DNA of 64,000 bases from Tribonema minus (taxonomy: Eukaryota > Sar > Xanthophyceae > Tribonematales > Tribonemataceae): contig JAFCMP010000554.1 of the NCBI GenBank assembly GCA_017506865.1, forward strand, positions 1 to 64,000, given 5' to 3'. Shown here one piece after another: positions 1-10,199 of the stretch; the stretch's first letter is position 1; the number at the start of each line of letters is the position of its first letter. The position numbers and the translations under genes were made by a program. Below the pieces are notes generated by a model, which saw only the letters and a list, made by a program, of their open reading frames with translations, was not told the DNA's origin and searched no databases.

Positions 1-269
1 TACATTGCAAATATACTGGAGCATTCGTGTGTGATGTCTAGGCTGTGAGCGGAGACGGGAGACATCACCCCCCCTGACACCCCGAACCCCCCTTTCCCCC
101 TTCAATCCAAGTTTGCACGCACTCTCGCGTGCTCCTACGCTGCATGTACGCTGTACTGCTCACTGCAGGGGCTGACGCGCATGCGGTTGTTTTGCCGCAA
201 ACGACCAGTACCATGCCTCTTGAACTTTTAAACCTACTTCATGTGGTGATGTGGCACGCGCTCGCCTCG

Positions 270-1081
270 CAGTCAACAGGATCCGCTGGCAGAGCACCAG
301 CTTTCTGCAGCTTCTATCGCCTGCTTCACACGGCGACGTACGCTTTACATGCGCTCGCATCACACTGCTGGGCTTACTTCAACACTCATTCATCGCTCAC
401 TTCCTGCGGTGACCTGCCAATGCTCTCCCCTGTGGCGAACAGGATCTGCTTGCAGAGCATCACCTCTCTTAACTACCTATACTTGAAGTAGCTTACTTCA
501 CACGTTGACGTACATGCTCGGCTGCGCTTTCCTCAATCATTGTCGCTTACTTCATGTGGTGACGTGCCATGCTCTTCCCCTTGCGGCGAACAGGATCTGC
601 TGGCGGAGCATCACCTTTCTCCGCTGTGTATCGCCTACTTGACACGGGGACTCACACTTTACATGCGTGCATCTCACGACCGCGCATTCTTCAACACTCA
701 TCATTTACTCGCGGTGACGTGCCATGCCCTCCCTTTGCTGCGAACAGGATCTGCTGGCAGAGTATCACCTTCCTCTTCAAATATTTACTTCTATCGTCTA
801 CTAGGCGACGTACGCTTCACATGCCCCCGCATCAAGCTGCTCCTCCTCCTTCAATATTCATCGCTTACCTCACGTGATGACACGATACGCGATGATCATT
901 GTGCGAGCAGGATCTGTTAGCAGAGTATCACTTTTCCTCACTGTCTTCAGCTTACTTCACACGATGACGTACACGCGTTCGCACGGCTGCGCTTTCTTCA
1001 ACATCCCACCGCTGCGCTTTCTTCAATGCTCATTGTTACTTCATGCGGTGACGTGCCATGCTCTCCCTTTTCGGCCAACAG
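270..1081 (+). repeat. Five copies of IWS1 exon start (acceptor-side array)
   Basis: Five degenerate direct copies of the intron end plus the first ~20 bases of the exon at 1082 begin (GATCTG-type core) at about 280, 443, 594, 748 and 911, before the real exon at 1082. Spacing is 150-170 bp. Each keeps the acceptor-like 'aacag' followed by GATCTGCTGGCAGAG-like sequence and then diverges, and each is preceded by a related 'tcatgtggtgacgtgcca' block. Only the last copy reads on into a long open exon. The stretch before 270 holds no gene I can support. Confidence 0.85.
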
Positions 1082-4000
1082 GATCTGCTGGCAGAGTATC
1101 AGGGGGATGGCCCCCGTGATGCCGGTCCCGACTCGGAGGCAGAGGAGGAGAAGCCCGGTCAGCGCGAGAAAGAGGAGGTCAACGATCTTGATGTGGTGAG
1201 TTCTTTTGTCTTTTGTTTTTCTGGTACTTGTAGTGCCGATAGCGCTTGTGTTCCACTGTATGAGTCCACGCGTGACACGAGCACAAGAGTTGTGTATCTA
1301 CGGTTGATGTTTGGTTTACTTTATTACCTACATATGGTACCATTGTGTATGCGAGAAAGAGGAGGTCAACGATCTTGATGTGGTGAGTTTCTGCTCTGTT
1401 TCTTTGTGTACTCGTGGGTAGGGGTGTTGTGGGCAGCACGCGTCATCGTTTGTTGTACCACGAGCATGTGTGAGCTCTGGTGAAGTTACTCATTAATTGT
1501 GTGCATATGGGCGTGATGGGCATGAATGGTTGGTGGTAGTACCGTGTGTAAAGGCACATGACGCTGGGTACCCCGAAGGTCCCCTTAATCCTATGCCAAA
1601 TGTGTGGGATGTGAGCTTTGGGATCCTTGATGTGGCGAGTATATTTGCTGTTTTGTGCTGGCAGTGCTTGTAGTTAGTTTAAAGTCAGGGGCATGCACAT
1701 TTTGATAGCACCGGTGTATGTGTACGTTTGTGGAAACGAATCAAAAGAGCGCCGATCTGCAGGTGATATCAGATTCGATCGATGTCCTACATGGTACCAG
1801 TATGCATGTGAGCTTTACTGTTGTGTAGTATCTCTGTGTTTGGGGGTCATGGGAAAGCACTTTTGAAATGACCTCGCTCTACGGGTGTCCGGGGTATGCA
1901 CGTATGCACGAGTGTGGCGCACTGTGCCAGCAAACCTCTTTTGGCGCACCATGTGACAACAGTTTTCAACCGTGATTTACGTGCACACGCCAAAGTTGAC
2001 GACAGGCCACATCAGAAGTCGCCTGTGACCTACATGTGGTGCGTTGCCACAACGGTACCGTTGTTTGCCTAACCTCAACCCCAAGCTTATCTCAAGACCC
2101 GCCATCATCCCGCAAATGAGCGCTGCCGACGTGATCGCATCAATGCAGATGCTTACCCCCCCCCCTCCCCCTCCCCCTTTCCCCCCCTACCCCTCGTGCC
2201 CCCCCCCATTATCGCAGGTGCTCAAGTCGATGAAGCGCATACGCGGTCAGCAGCTGTCCATCGCAGAGCGCGACACCTTTGCGCAGGACTTCATGCACTT
2301 CATGGACACGGCCGCCGCGGAGGTGAGCGCGCGGCTGTTTCACTTTGCAAAACTGTCACGCCTGTAACAGACTTTGTCGCACTGCAAGTGTACACCTTTG
2401 CGCAGGACTTCATGCACTTCATGGACACGGCCGCCGCGGAGGTGAGCGCGCGGCACAGCTGCTTCACATCCTGAAAGTGTCATGCCTGCACTACTCCTGT
2501 ACAAAAAAAATGAATCAAAAGATCATAGAGCACTAGGTGACGAGGTGTAGTTAGCCGTCAAACTGAATGCCTTCCACCAATAACCGTGGTCGCCACTGCT
2601 GCGGCAACTGGCCACGAGTCAAACAGTGCCACCATATCCACAGCAGTCCAAAAGACTTCATGCACTTCATGGACACGGCTGCCGCGGAGGTGAGCGCGCA
2701 GCCGTTTCACTTTGGAAACTGTCACGCCTGTGACAGACTACGTGGCACTGCGAGGGCAATTGCTTGTGTGTGCGTGTCTGTGTGCGTGCGTGCGTGCGTG
2801 TCTGTTGTGCCGTGTGCTTTCGTGTGTCGAAATGGCCCTTTGTGCTGAGGTGAGCTCGCGGCTGTTTCACTTTGCGAAACTAACAAAAGGTGTTTTTGTT
2901 TACTGTCTGCCAAAGGCTGAAGCAAACCAAACTGGCCAACCACATCAGGCCCTCTTCTACGTTGCATTGCTGCTATAGTTTTTGGTTCTGCTAGCGTACG
3001 TTAAGCCACACCAGTGAGTAGTGGGATAATAACCCCAATACATCGAATGAAAAACGCAAGTGTTGGCTCATCATGCCTGTAGTGCAACTTCACACAGTCT
3101 GGCAGGGCCATCACTTGTGTGTGACACAGAACGCTCACAAACGCGGTGAACTTCCTCACTCGTACTGTGAGGGGGAAGGTCAGCACGTGCGGCCAGCTCC
3201 CTTCCCTCGAACAGATCGCCGCAATCAAACAGCAGTTCGATTCGGACGTCGCGCTGCGACTGGGCTGGACACTGCCCGCATCAAATCCCTCCCCCCTCTC
3301 CACCGCCCACCCACCCCCTTTGTCCCCCCCCTGCAGGACGAGAGACTGGTGCGCGAAGGCAAGCCGGCGTTCGCCAAGATCAAGGCGCTCAAGGCCGTGC
3401 AGCGGACGCTCAGGTCAGTGCTCAGCGCTCTTGCGCTTCGATGTGTGCGTATGGCAGCGCTCAGCGCGGTGGCAGCGCTCTGCATGCGCGCCACGATGCC
3501 AATGATCAAGGCGCTCAAGGCCGTGCAGCGCACGCTCAGGTCAGTACTCAGCGCTGGTGCCATACCGAGGCAGCGCATCTCGCGCGGTAAGGTTAGGGTA
3601 AGGCTCAGGGATAGGGCTAGGGCTCAGGCACAGTGGCGCTTTGCTGGTCTTTGGAAGCTCTAGGGGGGGTAGTCAACACGGACGTCAGGGCTCAGCGCAG
3701 TGACGCCGCGATACAGCAGCGTCCCTCGCCGTGACGCAGTGGCAGCGCTCGCGACGCTCAGGTCAGTGCTCAGCGCTCATCGCGCAGCGACTCTGCAACA
3801 ACGCCGTTCTCCTCATGTGTGATGCGGTGGCAGCGCGCTTCGATGTGTGCGTATGGCAGCGCTCAGCATGGTGGCAGCGATCCGCAATGCGCGATGACAT
3901 GGCAGCACTCAGAGCGCAGCAGCAGCGCTCAACGCCAAGGTGCGATGCAGCGCTCAACATGTGGTATGTGGCAGCGCTCGACGTGTGCGTATGGCAGCGC

Positions 4001-7000
4001 TCAGCGTGGTGACAGCGCTCCGCATGCGCGCCATGATGGCGTGGCAGCGCTCGACGATCAGGTCAGCGCTCTGCGCAGCAACAAGCGGCGTACGCTCTCC
4101 CCAAAGCTCTCGTATCGGCGCCTGTTTGCTAAGCGAAACGAGGCTCCCCAGCCCCATGCGTAGAAGATGGTAGCTGATTTGCAAGTGCGTGATGCGAGGG
4201 CAGTGCTCAACGCCCCTGTCAGTGCCTGAGCGCTCAGCGCTCAGCTCAGCAGCAGCGCTTACGGTTAGGGCTAGGGTTAGATTTAGATTTACGGTTAGGG
4301 TTAGGATTGGGTCAGGGGTTAGGGGGGGTTTGGCCAGTGCTCAGCGCTCAGCGCACTGGCGACGCTCCGCATGTAGCTACCTGCCGACAGTTACACAAAA
4401 AGTGCCGCAGCAGCAGCTGCTCTGCCGGACGCCGACTACTGTGACAGTGCGCTGTGACGACCAGCAGTGCTCACATTGTCCGAACACCTGCCGCTGACGT
4501 TTATGCTCACTCTGGCTGTACACCCGCTGTGCGTTGCCACCGGGCTGTGCCGATGCGCGCTGTGCAGCAAGCAGGACCTGTGGGAGACACTGCTTGAAGT
4601 TGACCTTTTGACGGGCGTCAAGAAGTGGATCAGCCCGTATGAGGGGAGGGGGACGCTCCCCAGCCTGGACGTGCGCAAGGTCAGTGTACATACATGAAAT
4701 AGCATTATCAACAAGTTCTGTAAACATACTCGTTAAGAAGTGGATCAGCCCGTACGAGGGGAGGGGGACGTTTCCCAGTCTCGACGTGCGCAAGGTCAGT
4801 GTACATACATGAAAGAATATCATTGATATGTATTGCAAAGTAGAAGTACTTCTTATATAGATATATAGTGTGTGGATGTTTGCGCCAGGAAACCTGGACG
4901 TGCGCAAGGTCAGTGTACATGCGTGAATATCATATTTACATAATTACATGTTCTTCGAAGTACATTTGTCTATTGATGTACAGTGTGTACATGGAAACGA
5001 ATCCAAAGATCGTCGAGCTCTAGGTCATAAGGTGTGGTTAATTGCAAGTACCTTCCACCGATAACCGTGGTTGGCGCTGCTGCGGCAATTGGCCACGAAT
5101 CCAAAGATCGTCGAGCTCTAGGTCATAAGGTGTGGTTAATTGCAAGTACCTTCCACCGATAACCGTGGTTGGCGCTGCTGCGGCAATTGGCCACGAGTCG
5201 TACAGTGCCACCATATTCACAGGAGCCAAAATACTTCTGTGTGCATGTTCGTCAATGTGCATTTGTCTATAGATGTACATGTTTGCACCCCCTAGTATGT
5301 ATGCGTCTACCACCGCAAGGTCAGTGCACATACATGAACATTATTATGTGTACTCAAACGCGCCGCGCGCGTCCTGTGTGCCACCTGCACTGCCTGCCTT
5401 AAACCCTAACCCTAACCCTAAAGAGAGGGAGCTGGTGACGCTGCAGATCGGTATTTTGAACATCAGAATCAATGAATACAACAAAAAGAGAACTTCAACA
5501 AGCGAGCACCTCGGGCTCTACGCGTCGGTAGTGTACAGATTTGCTGACGTCGTCCGTGGAGAACGAGCACCTGCGGCGCTCCCAGTTGGGCAAAAGATGA
5601 ATTTTCACACACTTCAACTTCTTCAACTTTAACAAGCCCACAACTTCAACATCATGCACTTCCGTCCTCGCAGACGATGTAAGCGATCTTGCTGCCGCTG
5701 CCCGTGGAGAAAAAGCATCTGCGGCGCTCCACACTGAGCGCTGCAACTTGAACCTCCTACTTCAAATACAAAAAAACAACCAAAACAAAGATACACCTCT
5801 CTGTCTGTGCGTGCAGGCAATGTACGCGATTCTGTTGACGCTGCCTGTGGAGAAGGAGCACCTGAAGCGCTCCCAGCTGGGCATGACTATAATGGCCATG
5901 AAGCAGCACCCGGAGGAGACGGCCGAGAACAAGCGCACGCTCGCGCAGCTCATTGAGAAGTGGTGCCGCCCCATCTACAACAAGGGGGTGAGTTTCATCT
6001 GTAGACTTCAATTTGATCATACAAGTTCAAGCGCACGCTCGCGCAGCTCATTGAGAAGTGGTGCCGCCCCATCCACAAGAAGGGGGTGGGTTTTGTCCAT
6101 ATCAGTTGAAATTGTGCTACCAAGTTCAAGTGTGTGTGGTACGGCTCATTGAGAAGTGGTCCCAGTTTTAGCCCCTCGTATAGTTCTAGGTTGATGAACA
6201 AGTTCAAATGGTGTGTTACGCATCTGAAAATTCAACTTGAACTATCCATATATTTTCTGTTCTTGAGCCACAGCTTCGAAGTATGTGTATTACATTCAGG
6301 CGTCGTCGTGCCTACAGCCACAGCTCACATGCACATTGCACACTTCCGCAAGTTCAAGCGCGCGATCGCACAAAAAGGTGCTGGCCCATATAACAAGGGG
6401 GTTCAGCTTTTGTTCAGTGTGACAAACACGTGCAATTGTGTGGTATACCCACGTTGTACACTTGCGTGTGCCGCAAGTGCAGAAGCGATTGCCGGCCCAC
6501 GTGCATCCATAGTCAGCGAATGCCCCTGCTCGCATTGCCAGTGACACATCTGTCCTACTTCTGCTGACCTTGCCATGCAACGCAAGCTGTGCAGTCAGCG
6601 TTGCACGTGGCATTTGGCATGGCGCCGACCTACCCTTCACCTTAACGCTAGATACGAGCAGAGTGGTGCAATCAAACTTCAAGTGCTCATGCTGTGCAAT
6701 CAACTTCAACTACAACAAACTTCAAGTGCTCATGCTACCTACCCTTTTTGTGCCCCCCCCCCCCTCTCCCCCCAGACGGACCTGCGCGAGCTATCGCGCG
6801 TGCAGGAGGAGATTGAGCTGTCGCGCGACGAGCGGCGCCAGGCCATGATACCCAAGAAACAGACTTCCGCGCAGGTATGCATGTATGGACATGATTTGAA
6901 TGATTCTAGTATGTACTTTTTATCAATTCTCGCTCAGGGCGCGAAAAAGCCCAGATGAATGGCAGCTAACTTGAAGCTTGCTGTAAGGAACTACATGTCG

Positions 7001-9656
7001 TGTGACAGTCTGAAAGTGTCTCAACGACAACCACTCAAACGCCGCCGCCGCCAAATGGCATCTCGGGATCCTCCCCTACTTCCTCCTCCATGTGCCCCCC
7101 CCCCCAGTATGTACTTCTATGTTTTTATCACCTTCATTACACTTGACTGTTGGCGGTGGGGGGCGGGTTGTGGGGGGTCAGACCATGATACCCAAGAAGC
7201 AGACATCGGCGCAGGTATGTATTATGCATGTTTGTGTCATGTCAATCACACCCAACAGTTATGGCGGTGTGTGTAGGGGCAGGCCATGATAATCAAGAAA
7301 CACACTTCAGCGCAGGTATGGTATTGACGTATTATGTGTGTGCGTAACGCCTCAATCACAGTGGACTATTATGGGGGGTGGGGGGCGCGGGGTGTGTGGA
7401 GCCACGCCATGATACCCCAGAAACAGACATGAGCGCAGGTAGGTATGTACGTTTGCAGCACCTCAATTACGTTTGACTGTTATGAGTTGTAAATAAATTC
7501 ATTGCTGTCGCGTCGGCTCGTCTGATCATTGCGTCGGTGTTGCCGTTTTGTCGCCATTTGCGCGACAGGAATCGGTCAAGGGCGTCTTCCGGGCCGCATC
7601 GGCGGCGGCGCTATCGGGATTGTATAGTGCTCTGAATAAGTTTTTGTTGAAGTAACCCATTGTTACAGGAGTTGTTGTTATCCTCGATATGTGCTTGAAG
7701 TAACTCATTGACACAGCAGTTGTCACCTCGGCACCTCTGATCATTGCGCCGGTGTCGCCGTCTGCAACAGGAATCAGTCAAGGACGTTTTTCAGGCGGCA
7801 GCGGCGGCGGCGGCGGCGGCCGATACGGCAAAGCGCGTGCGCGTGCCGCGATCGCACGGTCTCGTCTTCCAGCACCGCCCGCAGAGCAGGCAAGTACTGT
7901 TGCATGCATATATTTTTGTATAAACATGTACTTGCCAATTTATCTGCATGTTGTCGTACCCAAAACACATATTGTTGAGGAGAGGCTGTGCTTGGGTGCA
8001 TGCATTCGTGGCTGACGTGGGGTTAGGGTTAGGGTTAGGGTTAGGGGTAGGTTAGGTGTTCGACAGTGATCGCACGGTCTCGTCTTTCAACACCGCCGCA
8101 GAGCAGGCAAGTGCCGCCGCATACACCCATAAAGTACACATATTAGCAGCAGTGTACACCTTGATGTACAACATATACAACAAACTTTAAAGTATGCACA
8201 TAGCAAGTTATATCGTGCCGCAATTGCACGGTCTCGTTCTCTCAGCACGGCTTGCAGAGTAGGCAAGTACTGCCGCATGCATGAATTCACCTATTCTTTC
8301 CAATTTGATATGCATGGAAACGAATCGAAAGATCGTAGAGCTTCAGATGACAAGTTGTGGTTAGTCGTCGCATTGAATGCCTTCCACCAATGACCGTGGT
8401 CGTTGCTGCTGCAGCAGTCGGCCAGGAGTCAAACAGTGCCACTGTATATTATCATACCTGAAGCACCAATGTAGTCTGCAAGGAGAGGATGTGCTTGAGT
8501 GCGTGCGTTCCTGGCCGACTTGGGGTTAGGGTTAGGGTTAGGGTTAGGGTTAAAGTTGCTTGATGTCGATTGCACGTCCTCGTCTCTCAGCAGCGCCAGC
8601 AGAGCAGGCAAGTGCCGCCGCATGCATACTTTGATATGTACTTCTCAAGTTCATTTTTGCTTGTAATCGTACCTTTTCAGCATACACTCCCAGACAAGGG
8701 CGTACTTGAGTACCTGCTTACGTGGCTGACATGGCACAGCAAAGCGCGTAAAAGCTCGCGTTTGAACGGACTCGTTTTCCAGCACTGCCCGCAGAGTAGG
8801 CAAGTTGTGCATACTTACAAGGACACATATGTGCACAAGCTCACGATTTGTGAGTTGTGACTCATGCCACGCTGTTACGGTCCAATCGCTTCTGCAGGGT
8901 GGAACGGAGATGTCAAACTCCAAACACGCGTGCGTACTTCGAAGTGTAGCTCAGAGTACACTTACATACTTCGAAAGTATACATATCAGCATGTACTGGT
9001 GTTGCAGTATGATTTATGGTTCAGAAAGGTATGCTGACAACATGTGAGTCGCGACCCATGTATGCTGCAGGGTGATGATCACGACAATTTGTGAGTCATG
9101 ACTCATGACTCATGTACGCTGTGACGCGCTATTTGCTGCTGCAGGGTGGACACGGAGATGATGAACACCACGCATGCGTGCATACCTAAAGTCATATCTC
9201 ACTGTACACATGTCAACATGTACTAGTGTTGTAGTACTACAGTATTGAAAAGTATGCACCATGAGTCGTGAGTCATGAGTCATGTACGATGTGATGCTCC
9301 AAACGCTGCAGGGTGGACACGGAGATGATGAACTCCACGATGTGTGAGTCGTGACTCATGACTCATGTATGCTGTTTTGCTTCAATTGCTGCTGCAGGGT
9401 GGACACGGGAGATGTTAAACTTCAAACATGCGTGCACACTTCAAAGTATATCACAGTACACTTACACGTACATCTCAGTATGTGCTAGTGTTGTACCATC
9501 TTTGAAATGTATGCCGCTCCTCGATTTGTGAGTCGTGAGTCATGTATGCTGTGATGCTTCAAACGCTGCAGGGTGGACACGGAGATGATGAATACCGGTG
9601 CCGGTGCACCCCAGGAGCCCGCCACAAGCCAGGCAAAGCTGACCAAGCGCATGTTG
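1082..9656 (+). CDS. IWS1/SPN1 transcription elongation factor (5'-partial in window)
   Basis: Exons read as 1082-1195, 2218-2322, 3337-3413, 4568-4679, 5817-5987, 6776-6874, 7771-7889 and 9572-9656; phases are compatible throughout, giving 294 codons. IWS1 (Spn1) binds Spt6 and RNA polymerase II and acts in elongation and mRNA processing in the nucleus. Evidence: an acidic N-terminal exon, then [12 protein letters not shown], then a TFIIS N-terminal/LW-type helical bundle ([70 protein letters not shown]), then the basic tail ([19 protein letters not shown]) in the order known for the family. The exon ending at 7889 uses a GC donor (gcaagt). The start codon lies upstream of the window; an extra exon between 1195 and 2218 cannot be excluded. 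The C-terminal exon is uncertain (see 10173). Every intron contains copies of neighbouring exon edges. Confidence 0.9.
2393..2880 (+). repeat. Donor-side copies of IWS1 exon 2218-2322
   Basis: Copies of the exon end (GACTTCATGCACTTCATGGA...GCGGAG followed by gtgagcgcgcgg) lie at about 2393-2455 and 2656-2705, and a short remnant (gaggtgagctcgcggctg) at about 2846-2880. All are in direct orientation and keep the donor site. Confidence 0.85.
2512..2655 (-). repeat. Dispersed repeat family A, copy 1
   Basis: About 145 bp beginning gaatcaaaagatc and ending gtgccaccatatccacagcag. Relatives lie at 4993, 8312, 33630 and 51103. Read on the minus strand the family encodes a conserved stretch starting MVALFDSWP; this copy carries one in-frame stop in it. 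Confidence 0.75.
3506..4080 (+). repeat. Donor-side copies of IWS1 exon 3337-3413 with AGCGCTC-rich filler
   Basis: A clear copy of the exon end (atcaaggcgctcaaggccgt, then cacgctcag/gtcagt) is at 3506-3545. Shorter remnants ending caggtcagtgctcagcgctc occur near 3755 and 4055. The filler is dominated by AGCGCTC words and continues to about 4370. Confidence 0.75.
4261..4325 (+). repeat. Degenerate interstitial telomeric tract
   Basis: Irregular TTAGGG/TTAGATTT-type repeats inside an IWS1 intron. A shorter, weaker tract of the same kind lies at about 3591-3632. Confidence 0.7.
4735..4925 (+). repeat. Donor-side copies of IWS1 exon 4568-4679
   Basis: A long copy (about 4735-4800) repeats aagtggatcagcccgta... 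through gacgtgcgcaag/gtcagt, and a short one (about 4892-4920) keeps only ctggacgtgcgcaag/gtcagt. Downstream intron text (gtacatacatgaa) is repeated with each. Confidence 0.85.
4993..5230 (-). repeat. Dispersed repeat family A, copy 2 (partly tandem)
   Basis: Two near-identical ~100-bp units in tandem (from 4995 and 5096), the second continuing to the usual family end near 5227. On the minus strand the frame [14 protein letters not shown]...VIGGR is open. Confidence 0.8.
5400..5422 (-). repeat. Interstitial telomeric tract (CCCTAA)
   Basis: Three and a half uninterrupted CCCTAA units within the IWS1 intron that precedes exon 5817-5987. Confidence 0.85.
5535..5740 (+). repeat. Acceptor-side copies of IWS1 exon 5817-5987
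   Basis: Two degenerate copies of the exon's first ~65 bases: about 5541-5600 (gtggagaacgagcacctg, cgctcccagttgggc) and about 5670-5735 (ctgcccgtggagaaaaagca). Both precede the real exon and are frame-broken. Confidence 0.75.
6025..6405 (+). repeat. Donor-side copies of IWS1 exon 5817-5987
   Basis: A strong copy at about 6028-6092 (aagcgcacgctcgcgcagct through caagaagggg/gtgggt), a remnant at about 6137-6165 (cattgagaagtggtccc) and a third, very diverged one at about 6353-6405. Confidence 0.8.
6912..7006 (+). repeat. Dispersed repeat B, copy 1
   Basis: 95 bp that recur in inverted orientation at 19675-19769 at roughly 90% identity by eye. The core ctcgctcagggcgcgaaaaa plus gccc contains a short stem (GGGC...GCCC). 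A third, partial copy of the core lies at about 10715-10750. Confidence 0.85.
7180..7440 (+). repeat. Donor-side copies of IWS1 exon 6776-6874
   Basis: Three copies of the exon end (catgatacccaagaagcaga through gcgcag/gtatg) at about 7180-7216, 7284-7320 and 7408-7442, each with a donor-like 'caggta' and similar following intron sequence. Confidence 0.85.
7565..7625 (+). repeat. Acceptor-side copy of IWS1 exon 7771-7889
   Basis: gacaggaatcggtcaagggc...ttccgggccgcatcggcggc resembles the intron end and first ~50 bases of the exon at 7771, including the alanine-coding GCG run. Confidence 0.75.
8020..8050 (+). repeat. Interstitial telomeric tract (TTAGGG)
   Basis: Four perfect TTAGGG units within the IWS1 intron after exon 7771-7889. 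Confidence 0.9.
8312..8450 (-). repeat. Dispersed repeat family A, copy 3
   Basis: Begins gaaacgaatcgaaagatcgt and ends gagtcaaacagtgccac. The minus-strand frame (VALFDSWP...TVIGGRH) is open in this copy. Confidence 0.78.
8521..8552 (+). repeat. Interstitial telomeric tract (TTAGGG)
   Basis: Five uninterrupted TTAGGG units inside the donor-copy array of the same IWS1 intron. Confidence 0.9.
8893..9571 (+). repeat. Acceptor-side copies of IWS1 exon 9572-9656
   Basis: Copies of ctgcag/GGTGGACACGGAGATG-type sequence occur at about 8895, 9139, 9307 and 9394, before the real exon at 9572; an incomplete one is near 9068. The spacer contains repeated palindromic gtgagtcatgactcatg words. Confidence 0.85.
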
Positions 9657-10172
9657 GTGAGTGCATTCGTTCATACATTCATTCATTTGTTCATTCATTC
9701 AGTCATTCCTTTGTTCACACATTCATGTTTGAATAATGCACTCGTGCATTTTTGGTGCCCCCCTGTGATATATACGGTACATTCAGCTTTGTTGAGATCG
9801 GCGGCCTGCATGACAACGCGACTGGTCTTTACCCGGGATTTGTCTTGGTTTCTGTACAGTGCAGGCAGTCATCCGACTGCCCTTGTTAGGGATTATTATG
9901 CAGTTATCGTACTGTACTGTCCCGTGAAGACATTATCATTGTTCGCCCGATGAAAGCACATCTCCTCGCTTCCGCGCTTTGCTTCGCTCACAAAAGCGGT
10001 AGACCGGCGACGCTCCTACGGGCATTGTTGAAGTTCGGCGCCTCGCAGCTGCAGCGCGTCAATGCTTGCGCGTTTGTTCTGTGTTCGTTATTGCTGACGC
10101 ACCAGAGCTCAGCATAGGATTGCTGAGGAAGCACGTAGCGGTCAGCACAAGTTGAGGTCGACCCCTTGGCAG

Positions 10173-10199
10173 ACAATGCAGCGCGTCAACGCATGTTGA
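10173..10199 (+). CDS. Candidate terminal exon of IWS1
   Basis: After an acceptor (ttggcag at 10166-10172) the phase-0 reading is TMQRVNAC then TGA at 10197-10199, which would complete ...KRML from the exon ending at 9656. Support: a degenerate copy of the same acceptor plus exon start (gcagctgcagcgcgtcaa) lies upstream at about 10048, as seen for genuine exons here. The resulting C-terminus is shorter than usual, so a further exon is possible. Confidence 0.35.
   Translation, partial: TMQRVNAC

Larger units (their letters stand above)
8066..8810 (+). repeat. Donor-side array of IWS1 exon 7771-7889 keeping a GC donor
   Basis: Four copies of the exon end (gatcgcacggtctcgtcttt... cgcagagcag/gcaagt) at about 8067-8112, 8222-8266, 8568-8613 and 8757-8806. 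All retain the non-canonical GC donor hexamer gcaagt or its start (gcaag), and some share the following tgccgcatgcat. Confidence 0.88.

Noticed and set aside
3073..3663. 196-codon plus-strand frame, including a segment near 3146-3290
   Set aside because: Overlaps the phase-checked IWS1 exon 3337-3413 in another frame; the upstream segment lacks a usable donor, so it is treated as intron.
8020..8552. TTAGGG tracts as a chromosome end
   Set aside because: Genes continue through on both sides and the tracts are short and interstitial.
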